In this document: positions 37,299-45,042 of the stretch, in pieces
Numbering within the stretch: position 1 is the first letter of the stretch
Layout of the letters: each line of letters starts with the position of its first letter
NCBI RefSeq assembly: GCF_014199955.1
Contig: NZ_JACHOQ010000001.1
Location: 186,001-250,000, forward strand
Source of the DNA: Brevundimonas aurantiaca
Lineage (GTDB): Bacteria; Pseudomonadota; Alphaproteobacteria; Caulobacterales; Caulobacteraceae
DNA: 64,000 bases
Reading direction: 5' to 3'
Program-made: the position numbers and the translations under genes
The notes under the pieces: model-generated
The model's database searches: none
What the model was told of the DNA's origin: nothing
What the model saw: only the letters and a program-made list of their open reading frames with translations

Positions 37299-37840
37299 GC
37301 CTGCCCCTCCTGCCCGACCGAGCTTGCGGCGCCTGCGTCGAATGCTGTCGGGCCATTCCGCTGAACCTGCCCGAACTGGCCAAGCCCACCGGCGAGCTGT
37401 GCGCCTATTGCGTCGAGGCGACGGGCTGTTCGGTCCATGCCGTACGCCCCCAGACCTGCCGCATCTGGTTCTGCCTGTGGCGGGTCGTCGAACTGTCCGA
37501 CGACTGGCGGCCGGACCGCAGCGGGGTCATCGTCCGCCCGGATGGGATCGAGGACGGGGTGATCACCCTGTACGTCCTGCGGCGCAGCGACTTTCTGGCC
37601 TCCATCGACCTGTTCGCCACCGTCGCCGGCTGGATCGCCGAGGGGGTGGAGGTGGCGCTCAGCGTCCCCGGCCCCGTTGGGACCTATCCCGCCCGCGCGG
37701 TCGTCACCGACTGGCTGCGCCCGGCCGTTGAGGAGGGCGATCCCGCCGACTTCCTGGATCGGCTGATGCGGTCGCTGGACCGGCTGGACCGCCATGATTT
37801 CCAGCCGGACGGGGTGGTCGCCCGCTACGCCGTGGTCTGA
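37295..37840 (+). CDS. YkgJ-like cysteine-cluster protein
   Basis: A 181-residue protein with the YkgJ zinc/iron-chelating motif: CGACVECCRAIPL near the start, then CAYCVEATGCSVHAVRPQTCRIWFC, eight or more cysteines in the first 70 residues. Family members bind Fe or Zn and their biological role is poorly known. It starts with TTG overlapping the previous stop. The C-terminal half shows no clear motif. Confidence 0.8.
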   Translation: MSLPLLPDRACGACVECCRAIPLNLPELAKPTGELCAYCVEATGCSVHAVRPQTCRIWFCLWRVVELSDDWRPDRSGVIVRPDGIEDGVITLYVLRRSDFLASIDLFATVAGWIAEGVEVALSVPGPVGTYPARAVVTDWLRPAVEEGDPADFLDRLMRSLDRLDRHDFQPDGVVARYAVV

Positions 37841-37900
37841 GGCCCAGATTTTCGGTCCCGCCGCCTTATGCCCAGGCTCCGGCCTGCCTATCTAGGCGCC

Positions 37901-38704
37901 ATGCCCGTCGCCCGCCTGTCCAGCCGCGCCCTGATCGCCGTCACCGGCCCCGAGGCCCGGCCCTTCCTGCACAATCTGCTGACCCAGGACGTCGAGACCC
38001 TGTCCGAAGGCGAACTGCGGTTCGGCGCCCTGCTCTCCCCGCCCGGTCGGCTGCTGTTCGACCTGTTCATCCTGGGCCAGGCCGAGGGCGTCCTGCTGGA
38101 CGTCGCCGCCGACCGCCGCGACGCCCTGATCCAGCGGCTGTCGATGTACAAACTGAGGGCCCGGGTCCAGGTGGCCGCCGACGACCGCCCCGTCTTCGCC
38201 GCCTGGCCCGACGCGCCCACAGGCTTCATTCCCGACCCCCGAACACCTCTGATGGGCGGCCGCCTCTATGGCCCGGCTACAGCCGACGCGACCGAGGCCG
38301 ACTATGACGCCCATCGCCTGTCGGTCGGCGTGCCCGATCCGGCCGCCGACGCCCCCCAGGACAAGACCTATCCGATCGAGGCCGATTTCGACCTGCTGAA
38401 CGGGATCGACTTCCACAAGGGCTGTTTCGTCGGCCAGGAGACCACCTCGCGGATGAAACGCCGGGGTTCGATCAAGAACCGGATGCTGGTCCTCGACTTC
38501 GACGGCCCCCCGCCCCCCTTCGGCGCCGAGGTGCTGAAGGGCGAGCTGCGCGCGGGCGAGGTGCTGTCCGGCAAAGGCGGCTCCGCCATGGCCCTGTTGC
38601 GCATCGACCGTCTCGACGGCGAGCTGACCGTCGAGGGTCGGCCGGTGCGCTTGCGCAAACCCGCCTGGATGGGTCAGGACGTTCTCCCCTCCTCAACCGA
38701 CTGA
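37901..38704 (+). CDS. ygfZ: Folate-binding Fe-S assembly protein YgfZ
   Basis: GcvT-like tetrahydrofolate protein of 267 residues that supports Fe-S enzymes such as MiaB. The diagnostic YgfZ motif KGCFVGQE is at about residue 180, preceded by NGIDFHKGC. The N-terminal domain has GPEARPFLHNLLTQDVETL. It lacks the GcvT catalytic set. The ATG at 37901 gives the family start better than the one 33 bp upstream. It is followed 9 bp later by an SDR gene. Confidence 0.92.
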   Translation: MPVARLSSRALIAVTGPEARPFLHNLLTQDVETLSEGELRFGALLSPPGRLLFDLFILGQAEGVLLDVAADRRDALIQRLSMYKLRARVQVAADDRPVFAAWPDAPTGFIPDPRTPLMGGRLYGPATADATEADYDAHRLSVGVPDPAADAPQDKTYPIEADFDLLNGIDFHKGCFVGQETTSRMKRRGSIKNRMLVLDFDGPPPPFGAEVLKGELRAGEVLSGKGGSAMALLRIDRLDGELTVEGRPVRLRKPAWMGQDVLPSSTD

Positions 38705-38713
38705 GACCCTCCC

Positions 38714-39472
38714 ATGAAGATCGCCGACCAGATCGTCCTCATCACCGGCGGCGCGCGCGGCGTCGGCGCCGCTGCGGTGCGCGCCTTCGCGCGTGAAGGG
38801 GCGCGCGTGATCATCAACTGGCGCGCCAGCGGCGAGGCCGCCGAGGCCCTGGCGGCCGAGATCGGCGACCGCGCCGTCGCCCTTCAGGCCGATGTGACCG
38901 ACCGCGCCGCCGTCGACGCCCTGGTCGGCGCCGCGCAAGACCATTTCGGCGCCCCCGTCACCACCGTCGTCAACAACGCCCTGGACTACAGTTTCAACGG
39001 CGACGCCCGGTCGCAGATGACCGACATCGCTTGGGACGAGCTGGCGGCCCAGTTCTCGACCGTGGTGCGCGGCGCCCTGAACACCATCCAGGCCACGGCG
39101 CCGGGCATGGCCGCCGGTCGGTTCGGGCGGATCATCAACATCGGCACCAACCTGTTCCAGAACCCGGTCGTGCCCTATCACGACTACACCGCCGCCAAGG
39201 CCGCCCTGCTGTCGCTCACCCGCACCGCCTCGGCCGACCTGGGTCCGGACGGGATCACCGTCAACATGGTCTCCGGCGGCCTCTTGCGCACCACCGACGC
39301 CAGCGCCGCCACGCCGGACGCCGTCTTCGACCTGATCGCCGGAATGACCCCGCTGCGGTCAGTGACAACGCCGGAGGAATTCGCCGACGCCGCCCTCTTC
39401 TTCGCCTCCCCCTGGAGCCGCGCCGTGACGGGCCAGAACCTGGTGGTGGACGGGGGATTGGTCAGGGATTGA
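38714..39472 (+). CDS. SDR-family oxidoreductase, FabG-like
   Basis: A classical short-chain dehydrogenase of 252 residues: TGGARGVG cofactor motif at about 12-19, NNALD in place of the usual NNAG, Tyr-x3-Lys as YTAAK after HD, and the C-terminal TGQNLVVDGG. Pattern and length match 3-oxoacyl-ACP reductase-like enzymes. The segment INIGTNLFQNPVVPYHDYTA places Thr rather than the usual Ser before the Tyr; in SDRs Thr can replace the catalytic Ser. The substrate is unknown. Confidence 0.88.
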   Translation: MKIADQIVLITGGARGVGAAAVRAFAREGARVIINWRASGEAAEALAAEIGDRAVALQADVTDRAAVDALVGAAQDHFGAPVTTVVNNALDYSFNGDARSQMTDIAWDELAAQFSTVVRGALNTIQATAPGMAAGRFGRIINIGTNLFQNPVVPYHDYTAAKAALLSLTRTASADLGPDGITVNMVSGGLLRTTDASAATPDAVFDLIAGMTPLRSVTTPEEFADAALFFASPWSRAVTGQNLVVDGGLVRD

Positions 39473-39479
39473 TCTCACC

Positions 39480-39636
39480 AGACCTTCCCCCGCTTGCGGG
39501 GGAAGTGTCAGCTCGTCGCGCGGAGCGAGACGGCTGACGATGGGGGAAGTCTTCTTCTTCAAATAAAACTTCCCTTTCCGTCGCGGGATCGCTTCGCGAT
39601 CGACGCGCTGCCTCTCCCGCAAGCGGGAGAGGGTCT
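39480..39636. repeat. Paired-hairpin repeat (REP/BIME-like) of 157 bp
   Basis: A perfect 10-bp stem at 39484-39505 (core CCCCGCTTGCGGGG) and a perfect 9-bp stem at 39612-39631 (core CCCGCAAGCGGG) flank about 105 bp; outer sequences AGACC and GGTCT also pair. Each end is a hairpin and the two ends pair together. The arms differ from the other two repeat families here. It lies between an SDR gene and tag. Confidence 0.85.
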
Positions 39637-39669
39637 TGAACACCTCGAACAAACCGGCAACATCGCCGC

Positions 39670-40266
39670 ATGACCGACTCAGACACCTCAGGCCGCTGCG
39701 GCTGGTGCGGGACCGACCCGCTCTATGTCGCCTATCACGACACCGAATGGGGCGTCCCCGAACGCGACCCCCGCGCCCTGTGGGAGAAGCTGGTCCTCGA
39801 CGGCTTTCAGGCCGGCCTCGCCTGGATCACCATCCTGCGAAAGCGCGAAGGCATCCGCGACGCCTTCGACGGCTTCGACGCCGAGATCGTCGCCCGCTAT
39901 GACGAGGCCGACATCCAGCGCCTGCTGGGCGACCCCCGCATCATCCGCTCGCGCGCCAAGATCAAGGCCGCCATCCGCGGCGCCCAGATCTGGCTTGAGA
40001 TGCGCGACAACGGAGAGGATTTCTCAGCGTGGCTCTGGTCCTTCGTCGGCGGCGAACCAATCCACACCCCCTTCGCCGACTATCGCCAAGCCCCGACCCA
40101 GACCGAACAGTCCGTCGCCATGGCCAAGGCCCTGAAGAAACGCGGCTTCAACTTCTGCGGCCCGGTGATCGTCTACGCCTTTATGCAGGCGGTCGGCATG
40201 GTCAATGATCACCAGACGACCTGCTTCCGTCACGCCCAGGTTCGTGCGATGGCGGGCCATGGCTAA
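39670..40266 (+). CDS. tag: DNA-3-methyladenine glycosylase I
   Basis: Base-excision repair glycosylase removing 3-methyladenine, 198 residues. Zinc ligands: CGWCG at the start, and His/Cys near the end in [10 protein letters not shown]. The catalytic region has [20 protein letters not shown] and [11 protein letters not shown]. It overlaps rnhB by 8 bp, giving a small DNA-maintenance unit next to an adenine methyltransferase on the other strand. Confidence 0.95.
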   Translation: MTDSDTSGRCGWCGTDPLYVAYHDTEWGVPERDPRALWEKLVLDGFQAGLAWITILRKREGIRDAFDGFDAEIVARYDEADIQRLLGDPRIIRSRAKIKAAIRGAQIWLEMRDNGEDFSAWLWSFVGGEPIHTPFADYRQAPTQTEQSVAMAKALKKRGFNFCGPVIVYAFMQAVGMVNDHQTTCFRHAQVRAMAGHG

Positions 40267-40900
40267 AGCCCCCGCGAATCCGAAGGCCTTTCCCACGCTC
40301 GCGCTGGAGACCCTGCTGATCCAGCGCGTCAACGGCCCCGTCTGCGGCGTGGACGAGGCGGGGCGCGGGCCGTGGGCGGGGCCGGTGTCGGCGGCGGCGG
40401 TGATCCTGAACCCCGACGACCTGCCGCCGGGCATCGACGATTCCAAGGCCCTGACCGAAAAGCGCCGCGCCGCGCTGGAGCCCGAGATCAAGGCCCGCGC
40501 CGTCGCTTGGGGCGTCGGCTTCGCCTCGGTAGAGGAGATCGAGGCGCTGAACATCCTGCACGCCACCGGCCTGGCCATGTGCCGCGCCATCGAGGCCCTG
40601 TCGGTCCAGCCGGTCGCCGCCCTGGTGGACGGAAACTATCGGTTCAAACTGCCGTGCGAGATCCAGACCGTGGTCGGCGGCGACGGCCTGTCCCTGTCCA
40701 TCGCGGCGGCCTCGATCCTGGCTAAGACGGCGCGGGACCGGCTGATGATCGAACTGGACGCCGAGTATCCCGGCTACGGCTTCGCCGGCCACAAGGGCTA
40801 TAACGCCCCCGTCCATCAGGCCGCGCTGAAGATCCTCGGCCCCTGCCCCGCCCATCGCCGCAGTTGGGGACCGATCAAGGCCTTGCTCGAAGAGGCCTGA
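40259..40900 (+). CDS. rnhB: Ribonuclease HII
   Basis: Cleaves RNA in RNA:DNA hybrids and at single misincorporated ribonucleotides. The 213-residue protein has the active-site acidic residues in [14 protein letters not shown], then [20 protein letters not shown] and [12 protein letters not shown], as expected. The ATG at 40259 overlaps the tag stop by 8 bp and gives the normal length. In Caulobacter, rnhB lies near the ccrM methyltransferase gene; here a different methyltransferase is nearby. Confidence 0.95.
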   Translation: MAKAPANPKAFPTLALETLLIQRVNGPVCGVDEAGRGPWAGPVSAAAVILNPDDLPPGIDDSKALTEKRRAALEPEIKARAVAWGVGFASVEEIEALNILHATGLAMCRAIEALSVQPVAALVDGNYRFKLPCEIQTVVGGDGLSLSIAAASILAKTARDRLMIELDAEYPGYGFAGHKGYNAPVHQAALKILGPCPAHRRSWGPIKALLEEA

Positions 40901-40902
40901 CC

Positions 40903-41211
40903 TCAGATGTGCATGAAGCCGCCCAGGAGGGCGCCCATCAGGGCGGCCACCGCGGCGCCGGCGATCATCATCATCCAGTGCGGCGGCGGGTTCAGGGCCG
41001 GTTCCGCCTCCGGTTCGACGGTCTCGACCGGCTCGGGCTCGCGCCGGCCGAACCGCTCGGCGTTGTGGGTATAGAGGCGCGACGTCATGCGATCCGCCGG
41101 AAAATCGGAAATGGGCTGATCCGTCACCCAGGACTTGGGCTCGGCGGCCGGGCGCAGGCGATAGTCGTCTTCGCGAGCGGGGGTTCCAGTGTGTGTGACG
41201 GGCGGTTGCAT
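40903..41211 (-). CDS. Hypothetical protein with a C-terminal membrane anchor
   Basis: A 102-residue protein: a hydrophilic N-terminal 75 residues rich in Arg, Pro and Glu, then a single C-terminal helix WMMMIAGAAVAALMGALLGG. The tail-anchored arrangement suggests a cytoplasmic domain attached to the inner membrane. It is convergent with rnhB with only two bases between the stops. No family recognised. Confidence 0.6.
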   Translation of the reverse strand: MQPPVTHTGTPAREDDYRLRPAAEPKSWVTDQPISDFPADRMTSRLYTHNAERFGRREPEPVETVEPEAEPALNPPPHWMMMIAGAAVAALMGALLGGFMHI

Positions 41212-41252
41212 GGACCCTCAACGGCGTGCGCCCGAGTCGGGTTCCCGCCCCG

Positions 41253-42290
41253 TCAGGCCGCCAGCGACAGATCCACCGGCCGGTCGGTGACCACGAACAG
41301 GTGTTCGACGTTCCTCAGCCGCCCCACCTGCCCCACCTTCTCCCCCTTGGGATTGTGGATGCCGATCCGGGCGCCGACGTAGCGGGGGTGGGCGATCTCC
41401 ACGACCTGGACCCGTCCCCGCGCCGACAGCATCTCGACCAGATCCTGACGGCTCAGATAGCCCTCGTCATTAAAGCTGACGATCAGGTTCGGCGCCCGGA
41501 CGCGCTCGATCACCGACTTCAGGGCCGGGCCGATGCCGGGGCGGCTGTTGAAGGCGCTCTTGCGCGTCTTCACATCCACCCGCTTGTTGGCGATCCCATA
41601 GGTCTCGGGCCGGTCCCACAGCACCAGGCTTTCCCAGCAGTGATAGTTGGCCAGATAGGAATGCTGGTTATAGGGCGGGTCCAGATAGACCAGGTCCGCC
41701 TCCACCTGATCGGCCATTTCGACCGCATCGCCTTGGGTCGCCCGGCACGGCGCCCCGACGCCCGGCAGGATGTCGGGCAGGCGCAGTTCCAGCGGCTTCA
41801 GCGCGCGCGGCGCCCACTGTTTCATATAGGCCATCTGCACCCCGGCGGTGCTGTCGACCCGGTCCGCCGCCTCCATCAGACTGACCAGGACCACCGCCTT
41901 CAACTCGGGCTCCAGCTCCATCGCCTCGATCCGGTCGCGCACCGCGTCGATCCGGGCGCCGTTGTCGGGATGGAAGTAGCGGGCGTCCCGGCAGAAGGTC
42001 TGGGTGAACCAGCCCGCCTCGGGCTTCACGGCCCGCAGTTCCGCCAGCACCGCCTCGGCCCGGTCGATCCAGACCTCTCGATCGGCCTGGACATAGGCCG
42101 TCGCCAGGGCGTGGGCATAGGCGTTGTGGTCGTTCGACCAGAGCTGAAACCCCTTGGCCTTCAGGGCATGGCCGACCCGCGCCGTCCCTGAAAACAGGTC
42201 GCACACCCGCCCGCCCTGCGGCAGGACGCTCGCCACGGCGGCGCTCACATGGCCCAAGAGGGCGCGTTTGGAGCCGATATATTTGATCAT
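41253..42290 (-). CDS. D12-class adenine-specific DNA methyltransferase (orphan)
   Basis: A 345-residue SAM-dependent N6-adenine methyltransferase. The start IKYIGSKRALLGHV is the D12/Dam-type opening, motif I is DLFSGTARVGHALKAKG and motif IV is DLVYLDPPYNQHSYLANY (near residue 205). Order X-I-IV fits the alpha group. No restriction endonuclease gene lies beside it, so it may be an orphan used for regulation or anti-restriction. The ATG at 42290 was chosen because the upstream 65 codons carry no motif. Recognition sequence is unknown. Confidence 0.88.
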   Translation of the reverse strand: MIKYIGSKRALLGHVSAAVASVLPQGGRVCDLFSGTARVGHALKAKGFQLWSNDHNAYAHALATAYVQADREVWIDRAEAVLAELRAVKPEAGWFTQTFCRDARYFHPDNGARIDAVRDRIEAMELEPELKAVVLVSLMEAADRVDSTAGVQMAYMKQWAPRALKPLELRLPDILPGVGAPCRATQGDAVEMADQVEADLVYLDPPYNQHSYLANYHCWESLVLWDRPETYGIANKRVDVKTRKSAFNSRPGIGPALKSVIERVRAPNLIVSFNDEGYLSRQDLVEMLSARGRVQVVEIAHPRYVGARIGIHNPKGEKVGQVGRLRNVEHLFVVTDRPVDLSLAA

Positions 42291-42500
42291 CCGGGCCGCC
42301 GACTCATGCCGCCACGGTAGCGCTCCGGCGCCTTCGCCGCCATCGCCGTCGCCGCCGATCCGCACGACGACCCGGAAATCAGACAGGGCCGTCAAGGCCT
42401 TGGACGGATCGACCCGCTGTCGACGCCCCTGGGTCCGACGGCGCCCTATAGGACGTCTCAGGTCTTTGACAACCTTCGCCCCCATCCTGCACCCGGCTCA

Positions 42501-42698
42501 ATCGGACAGATCGGACACATCGGACACCTCTTTTTCGTGTCCGATCGGGCCGCGTTCAGCGGCCTTCGCGGCCGTCCTGGCCCCGCTAAATCGGACAGAT
42601 CGGACAGATCGGACACTGTTTTTTCGTGTCCGATCCCGCCGCCTTCGGCCCGTTCACCGGACTCAATGGACTCATCGGACTGTTTTTTCTCAGTCCGA
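42501..42698. repeat. Three tandem 9-mer/hairpin elements
   Basis: The 421-bp gap between the methyltransferase start and the pyk stop holds no gene but three elements of one design: three successive 9-mers of type ATCGGACAC, an 8-9-base T-rich loop, then the complement of the third 9-mer. Copy 1 is 42501-42545, copy 2 42590-42634, copy 3 about 42657-42698. In copies 1 and 2 the stem is ATCGGACAC/GTGTCCGAT; in copy 3 it is TCGGACTG/CAGTCCGA, so the paired bases have changed together. The T-run is in the loop, which differs from a normal terminator. Confidence 0.85.
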
Positions 42699-42711
42699 CG
42701 GCGCCTGATCC

Positions 42712-44154
42712 TCAGCCCTTCTTGCGCCCCTTGGCCTTGGCGGGCGCATGGGCCAGGCGCAGCAGATTGGCTGCACCCGGCGCGCCGAACGGCGTGCCGG
42801 CCAGGATCAGGATGCGCTGACCCGGCTCGGCCAGCCCATAGCGGACGGCGCTGTTGACCGCATCGTCGGTCACGGCCTCCAGCGAGTCCGGCTGATCCCC
42901 CAGGCGCGGCTCCAGACCCCAGACCAGGGCCAGCCGCCGCGCCGTGTTCGGGTTAGGCGTCAGGACCAGGATCGGCTTCAGCGGCCGCTCGCGCGCCATC
43001 CGCCGGGCCGTGCCGCCCAGGGTGGTGAAGACCACCAGACAGCCGGTCGAGGGGGCGCTGGCCGCCATGGCCGCCGCCGCCACCAGGGCGTCGACGTCGT
43101 GTTCGTCCATGCCGGCGTGTTCGGCGCCCATCAGCTTGGGCCACATCGGGTCACGCTCCACCCGCTCGATGATCCGGCTCATGATGCCGACCGATTCCAG
43201 CGGATAGTCGCCCGACGCCGTCTCGGCCGACAGCATCAGGGCGTCGGCGCCTTCGTAAACGGCGTTGGCGACGTCGGTCGCCTCGGCGCGGGTCGGGGCC
43301 GGGGCGCTGGTCATGGATTCCAGCATCTGGGTAGCCACGATCACCGGCACCCCGCGATTGCGCGCCGCCCGCACGATCTGCTTTTGCGCCACCGGCACGT
43401 CCTCGGGGTCCAGCTCGACCCCCAGGTCGCCGCGCGCCACCATCACCCCGTCGCAATAGTCCAGAATGGCCTCCAGATCGGCCACGGCGGCGGGCTTTTC
43501 AATCTTGGCCAGGCAGGCCGCCTGGCCGTTCACGATCCGCTTCAGCTCGGCCATGTCCTCGGGCTTCTGCACGAAGCTCAGCGCCACCCAGTCCACGCCC
43601 TGGCGCAGGGCGAAGGCCAGGTCCTCACGATCCTTGGGCGTCAGGGCCGAGACCGGGATGACCGCGTCCGGCACGGCCACCCCCTTGCGGTCCGACAGTT
43701 TCGTGCCGCTCTCGACCGTCACATCGGCCCAGTCGTCGGTCCGGTCGCCGACCCGCAGCCGCACCCGGCCGTCGTCCAGCAACAGCAGCATGCCGGGGCG
43801 CAGGGCCTTGAAGATTTCGGGGTGCGGCATCTGCACCCGGGTCTCGTCGCCCGGCGTCGGGTCCAGGTCGAACCGCATCTTGTGGCCCGGCTTGACCGCG
43901 ATCTCGACGTCCTTGAACCGGCCCAGCCGCAGCTTGGGCCCTTGCAGATCGGCCAGAACCCCCAGCGGCCGTTGCAGCGCCATCTCGGCGCCCCGCACGG
44001 CCTTCAGGGCGGCGGCGTGGTCCTCGTGCGAGCCGTGGCTGAAGTTCAGCCGAAAGACGTCCACCCCCGCCTGGGCCAGAGCCTTGACCGTGCCGGGCGC
44101 GCGGCTGGCGGGCCCCAGGGTCGCGACGATGCGGGCGCGGCGGGCTCTGTTCAT
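42712..44154 (-). CDS. pyk: Pyruvate kinase
   Basis: Converts phosphoenolpyruvate and ADP to pyruvate and ATP, the last step of glycolysis. The 480-residue protein starts RARRARIVATLGPASRAPG, with FRLNFSHGSHEDH, GVLADLQGPKLR, and the catalytic-site block CLAKIEKPAAVADLEAILDY then DGVMVARGDLGVELDPEDVP and VIVATQMLESM. Length is normal. The start at 44154 removes 14 non-conserved residues. The C-terminal allosteric domain is present. Confidence 0.95.
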   Translation of the reverse strand: MNRARRARIVATLGPASRAPGTVKALAQAGVDVFRLNFSHGSHEDHAAALKAVRGAEMALQRPLGVLADLQGPKLRLGRFKDVEIAVKPGHKMRFDLDPTPGDETRVQMPHPEIFKALRPGMLLLLDDGRVRLRVGDRTDDWADVTVESGTKLSDRKGVAVPDAVIPVSALTPKDREDLAFALRQGVDWVALSFVQKPEDMAELKRIVNGQAACLAKIEKPAAVADLEAILDYCDGVMVARGDLGVELDPEDVPVAQKQIVRAARNRGVPVIVATQMLESMTSAPAPTRAEATDVANAVYEGADALMLSAETASGDYPLESVGIMSRIIERVERDPMWPKLMGAEHAGMDEHDVDALVAAAAMAASAPSTGCLVVFTTLGGTARRMARERPLKPILVLTPNPNTARRLALVWGLEPRLGDQPDSLEAVTDDAVNSAVRYGLAEPGQRILILAGTPFGAPGAANLLRLAHAPAKAKGRKKG

Positions 44155-44321
44155 GACGGCGTTTCCTGCTGGTTTCTGGGCCGCCCGGCGGCGCACGGCG
44201 GCACCGATCCGGGACGATTTGCCCTCTTCTGCCTAGGAAACGTCAAGGGCGTAAGCCCGGCTTCCCTTCGGGAAACACGAGTTTACGGCCCCGAAACAGG
44301 AGTTTATCGCGCCGGATCGCT

Positions 44322-44699
44322 TCAGGCCGCCTTCGCTTCACCGATCAGCGCTTGAACCGGAATACGCCATTCGCGCGCCAGGGTGCGGATTTGCGAAACG
44401 GAAAGGGCGCGCCGTCGGTTCAGCACCTCAGACGCCCGTGACCTTGACCCCAGCACGTCCGAAAGATCCGACTGGCTCAGCCCTTGGCGTTCCATGGCGA
44501 ACCGGATCGCCTCGACCGGATCGCCGGTGGGCATAGGGAAATGATCTTCCTCATATTTCGCCAACAGCAACCCCAGCAGTTCGAACCGATCGCCAGCCTC
44601 GCTGCCAGGTTCGGGCGCGTTGTCGAAATAGGCTTCATAGGCCGCCAGAGCCTCGAGGTAGTCGGCCTCATCGCGAAGAATATGGATGTGCATGCTCAT
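44322..44699 (-). CDS. higA: HigA-type helix-turn-helix antitoxin
   Basis: A 125-residue protein with an N-terminal helical arm (residues 1-60) and a C-terminal XRE-type helix-turn-helix: RQGLSQSDLSDVLGSRSRAS with EVLNRRRALSVSQIRTLA. This domain order matches the HigA/MqsA-like antitoxins paired with HigB toxins of the PF09907 type. It follows the toxin gene by 12 bp, the toxin-first order usual for hig loci, and should repress the operon. Confidence 0.88.
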   Translation of the reverse strand: MSMHIHILRDEADYLEALAAYEAYFDNAPEPGSEAGDRFELLGLLLAKYEEDHFPMPTGDPVEAIRFAMERQGLSQSDLSDVLGSRSRASEVLNRRRALSVSQIRTLAREWRIPVQALIGEAKAA

Positions 44700-44711
44700 C
44701 TGCTCCTTCGC

Positions 44712-45005
44712 CTAGACGGTTTCCACGTCGATACGATCATACTCAGCGTGCGTGCCGACGAACTTCACCAACACCTGCTTGAAGGTGTAGGAGATCCGCA
44801 CCACCACCCGATATTTGTTACCGCCGATATCGAAGACGACGCGGTTGTCGCCGACGAAATCGGCGGAACGAAAATCATTCCTCACATCCTGCGGAGACCG
44901 CCAGTCGGCAGCCTTCGCATGATCATACCAACTCGTCAGCGGTCCCTTCGCCGACGGATGACGAGCCCAGAAGGCCTGGAGAGTCTTCCGGGCGACCACG
45001 TTCAT
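44712..45005 (-). CDS. higB: HigB-type mRNA interferase toxin
   Basis: A 97-residue RelE-fold toxin, expected to cleave mRNA at the ribosome. It starts MNVVARKTLQAFWARHPSAK and has the HigB_toxin pattern SWYDHAKAADWRSPQDVR and YRVVVRISYTFKQVLVKFVG with THAEYDRID near the end. The conserved basic and His residues are present, so it is probably active. Its own promoter should be in the 37-bp gap before it or further upstream in the phosphatase gene. Confidence 0.9.
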   Translation of the reverse strand: MNVVARKTLQAFWARHPSAKGPLTSWYDHAKAADWRSPQDVRNDFRSADFVGDNRVVFDIGGNKYRVVVRISYTFKQVLVKFVGTHAEYDRIDVETV

Positions 45006-45042
45006 CCTGCCTTATAGCTCGATCCCGTTATGGGAACAAGCG

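Noticed and set aside
38714..39472. Naming this SDR fabG
   Set aside because: It departs from FabG at NNALD and at the catalytic Ser position and is not in a fatty-acid gene cluster, so only the superfamily is safe.
42501..42698. The 9-mer array as a CRISPR
   Set aside because: Repeats are only 9 bp and contiguous without unique spacers; the unit is built around a hairpin. No cas genes are near.
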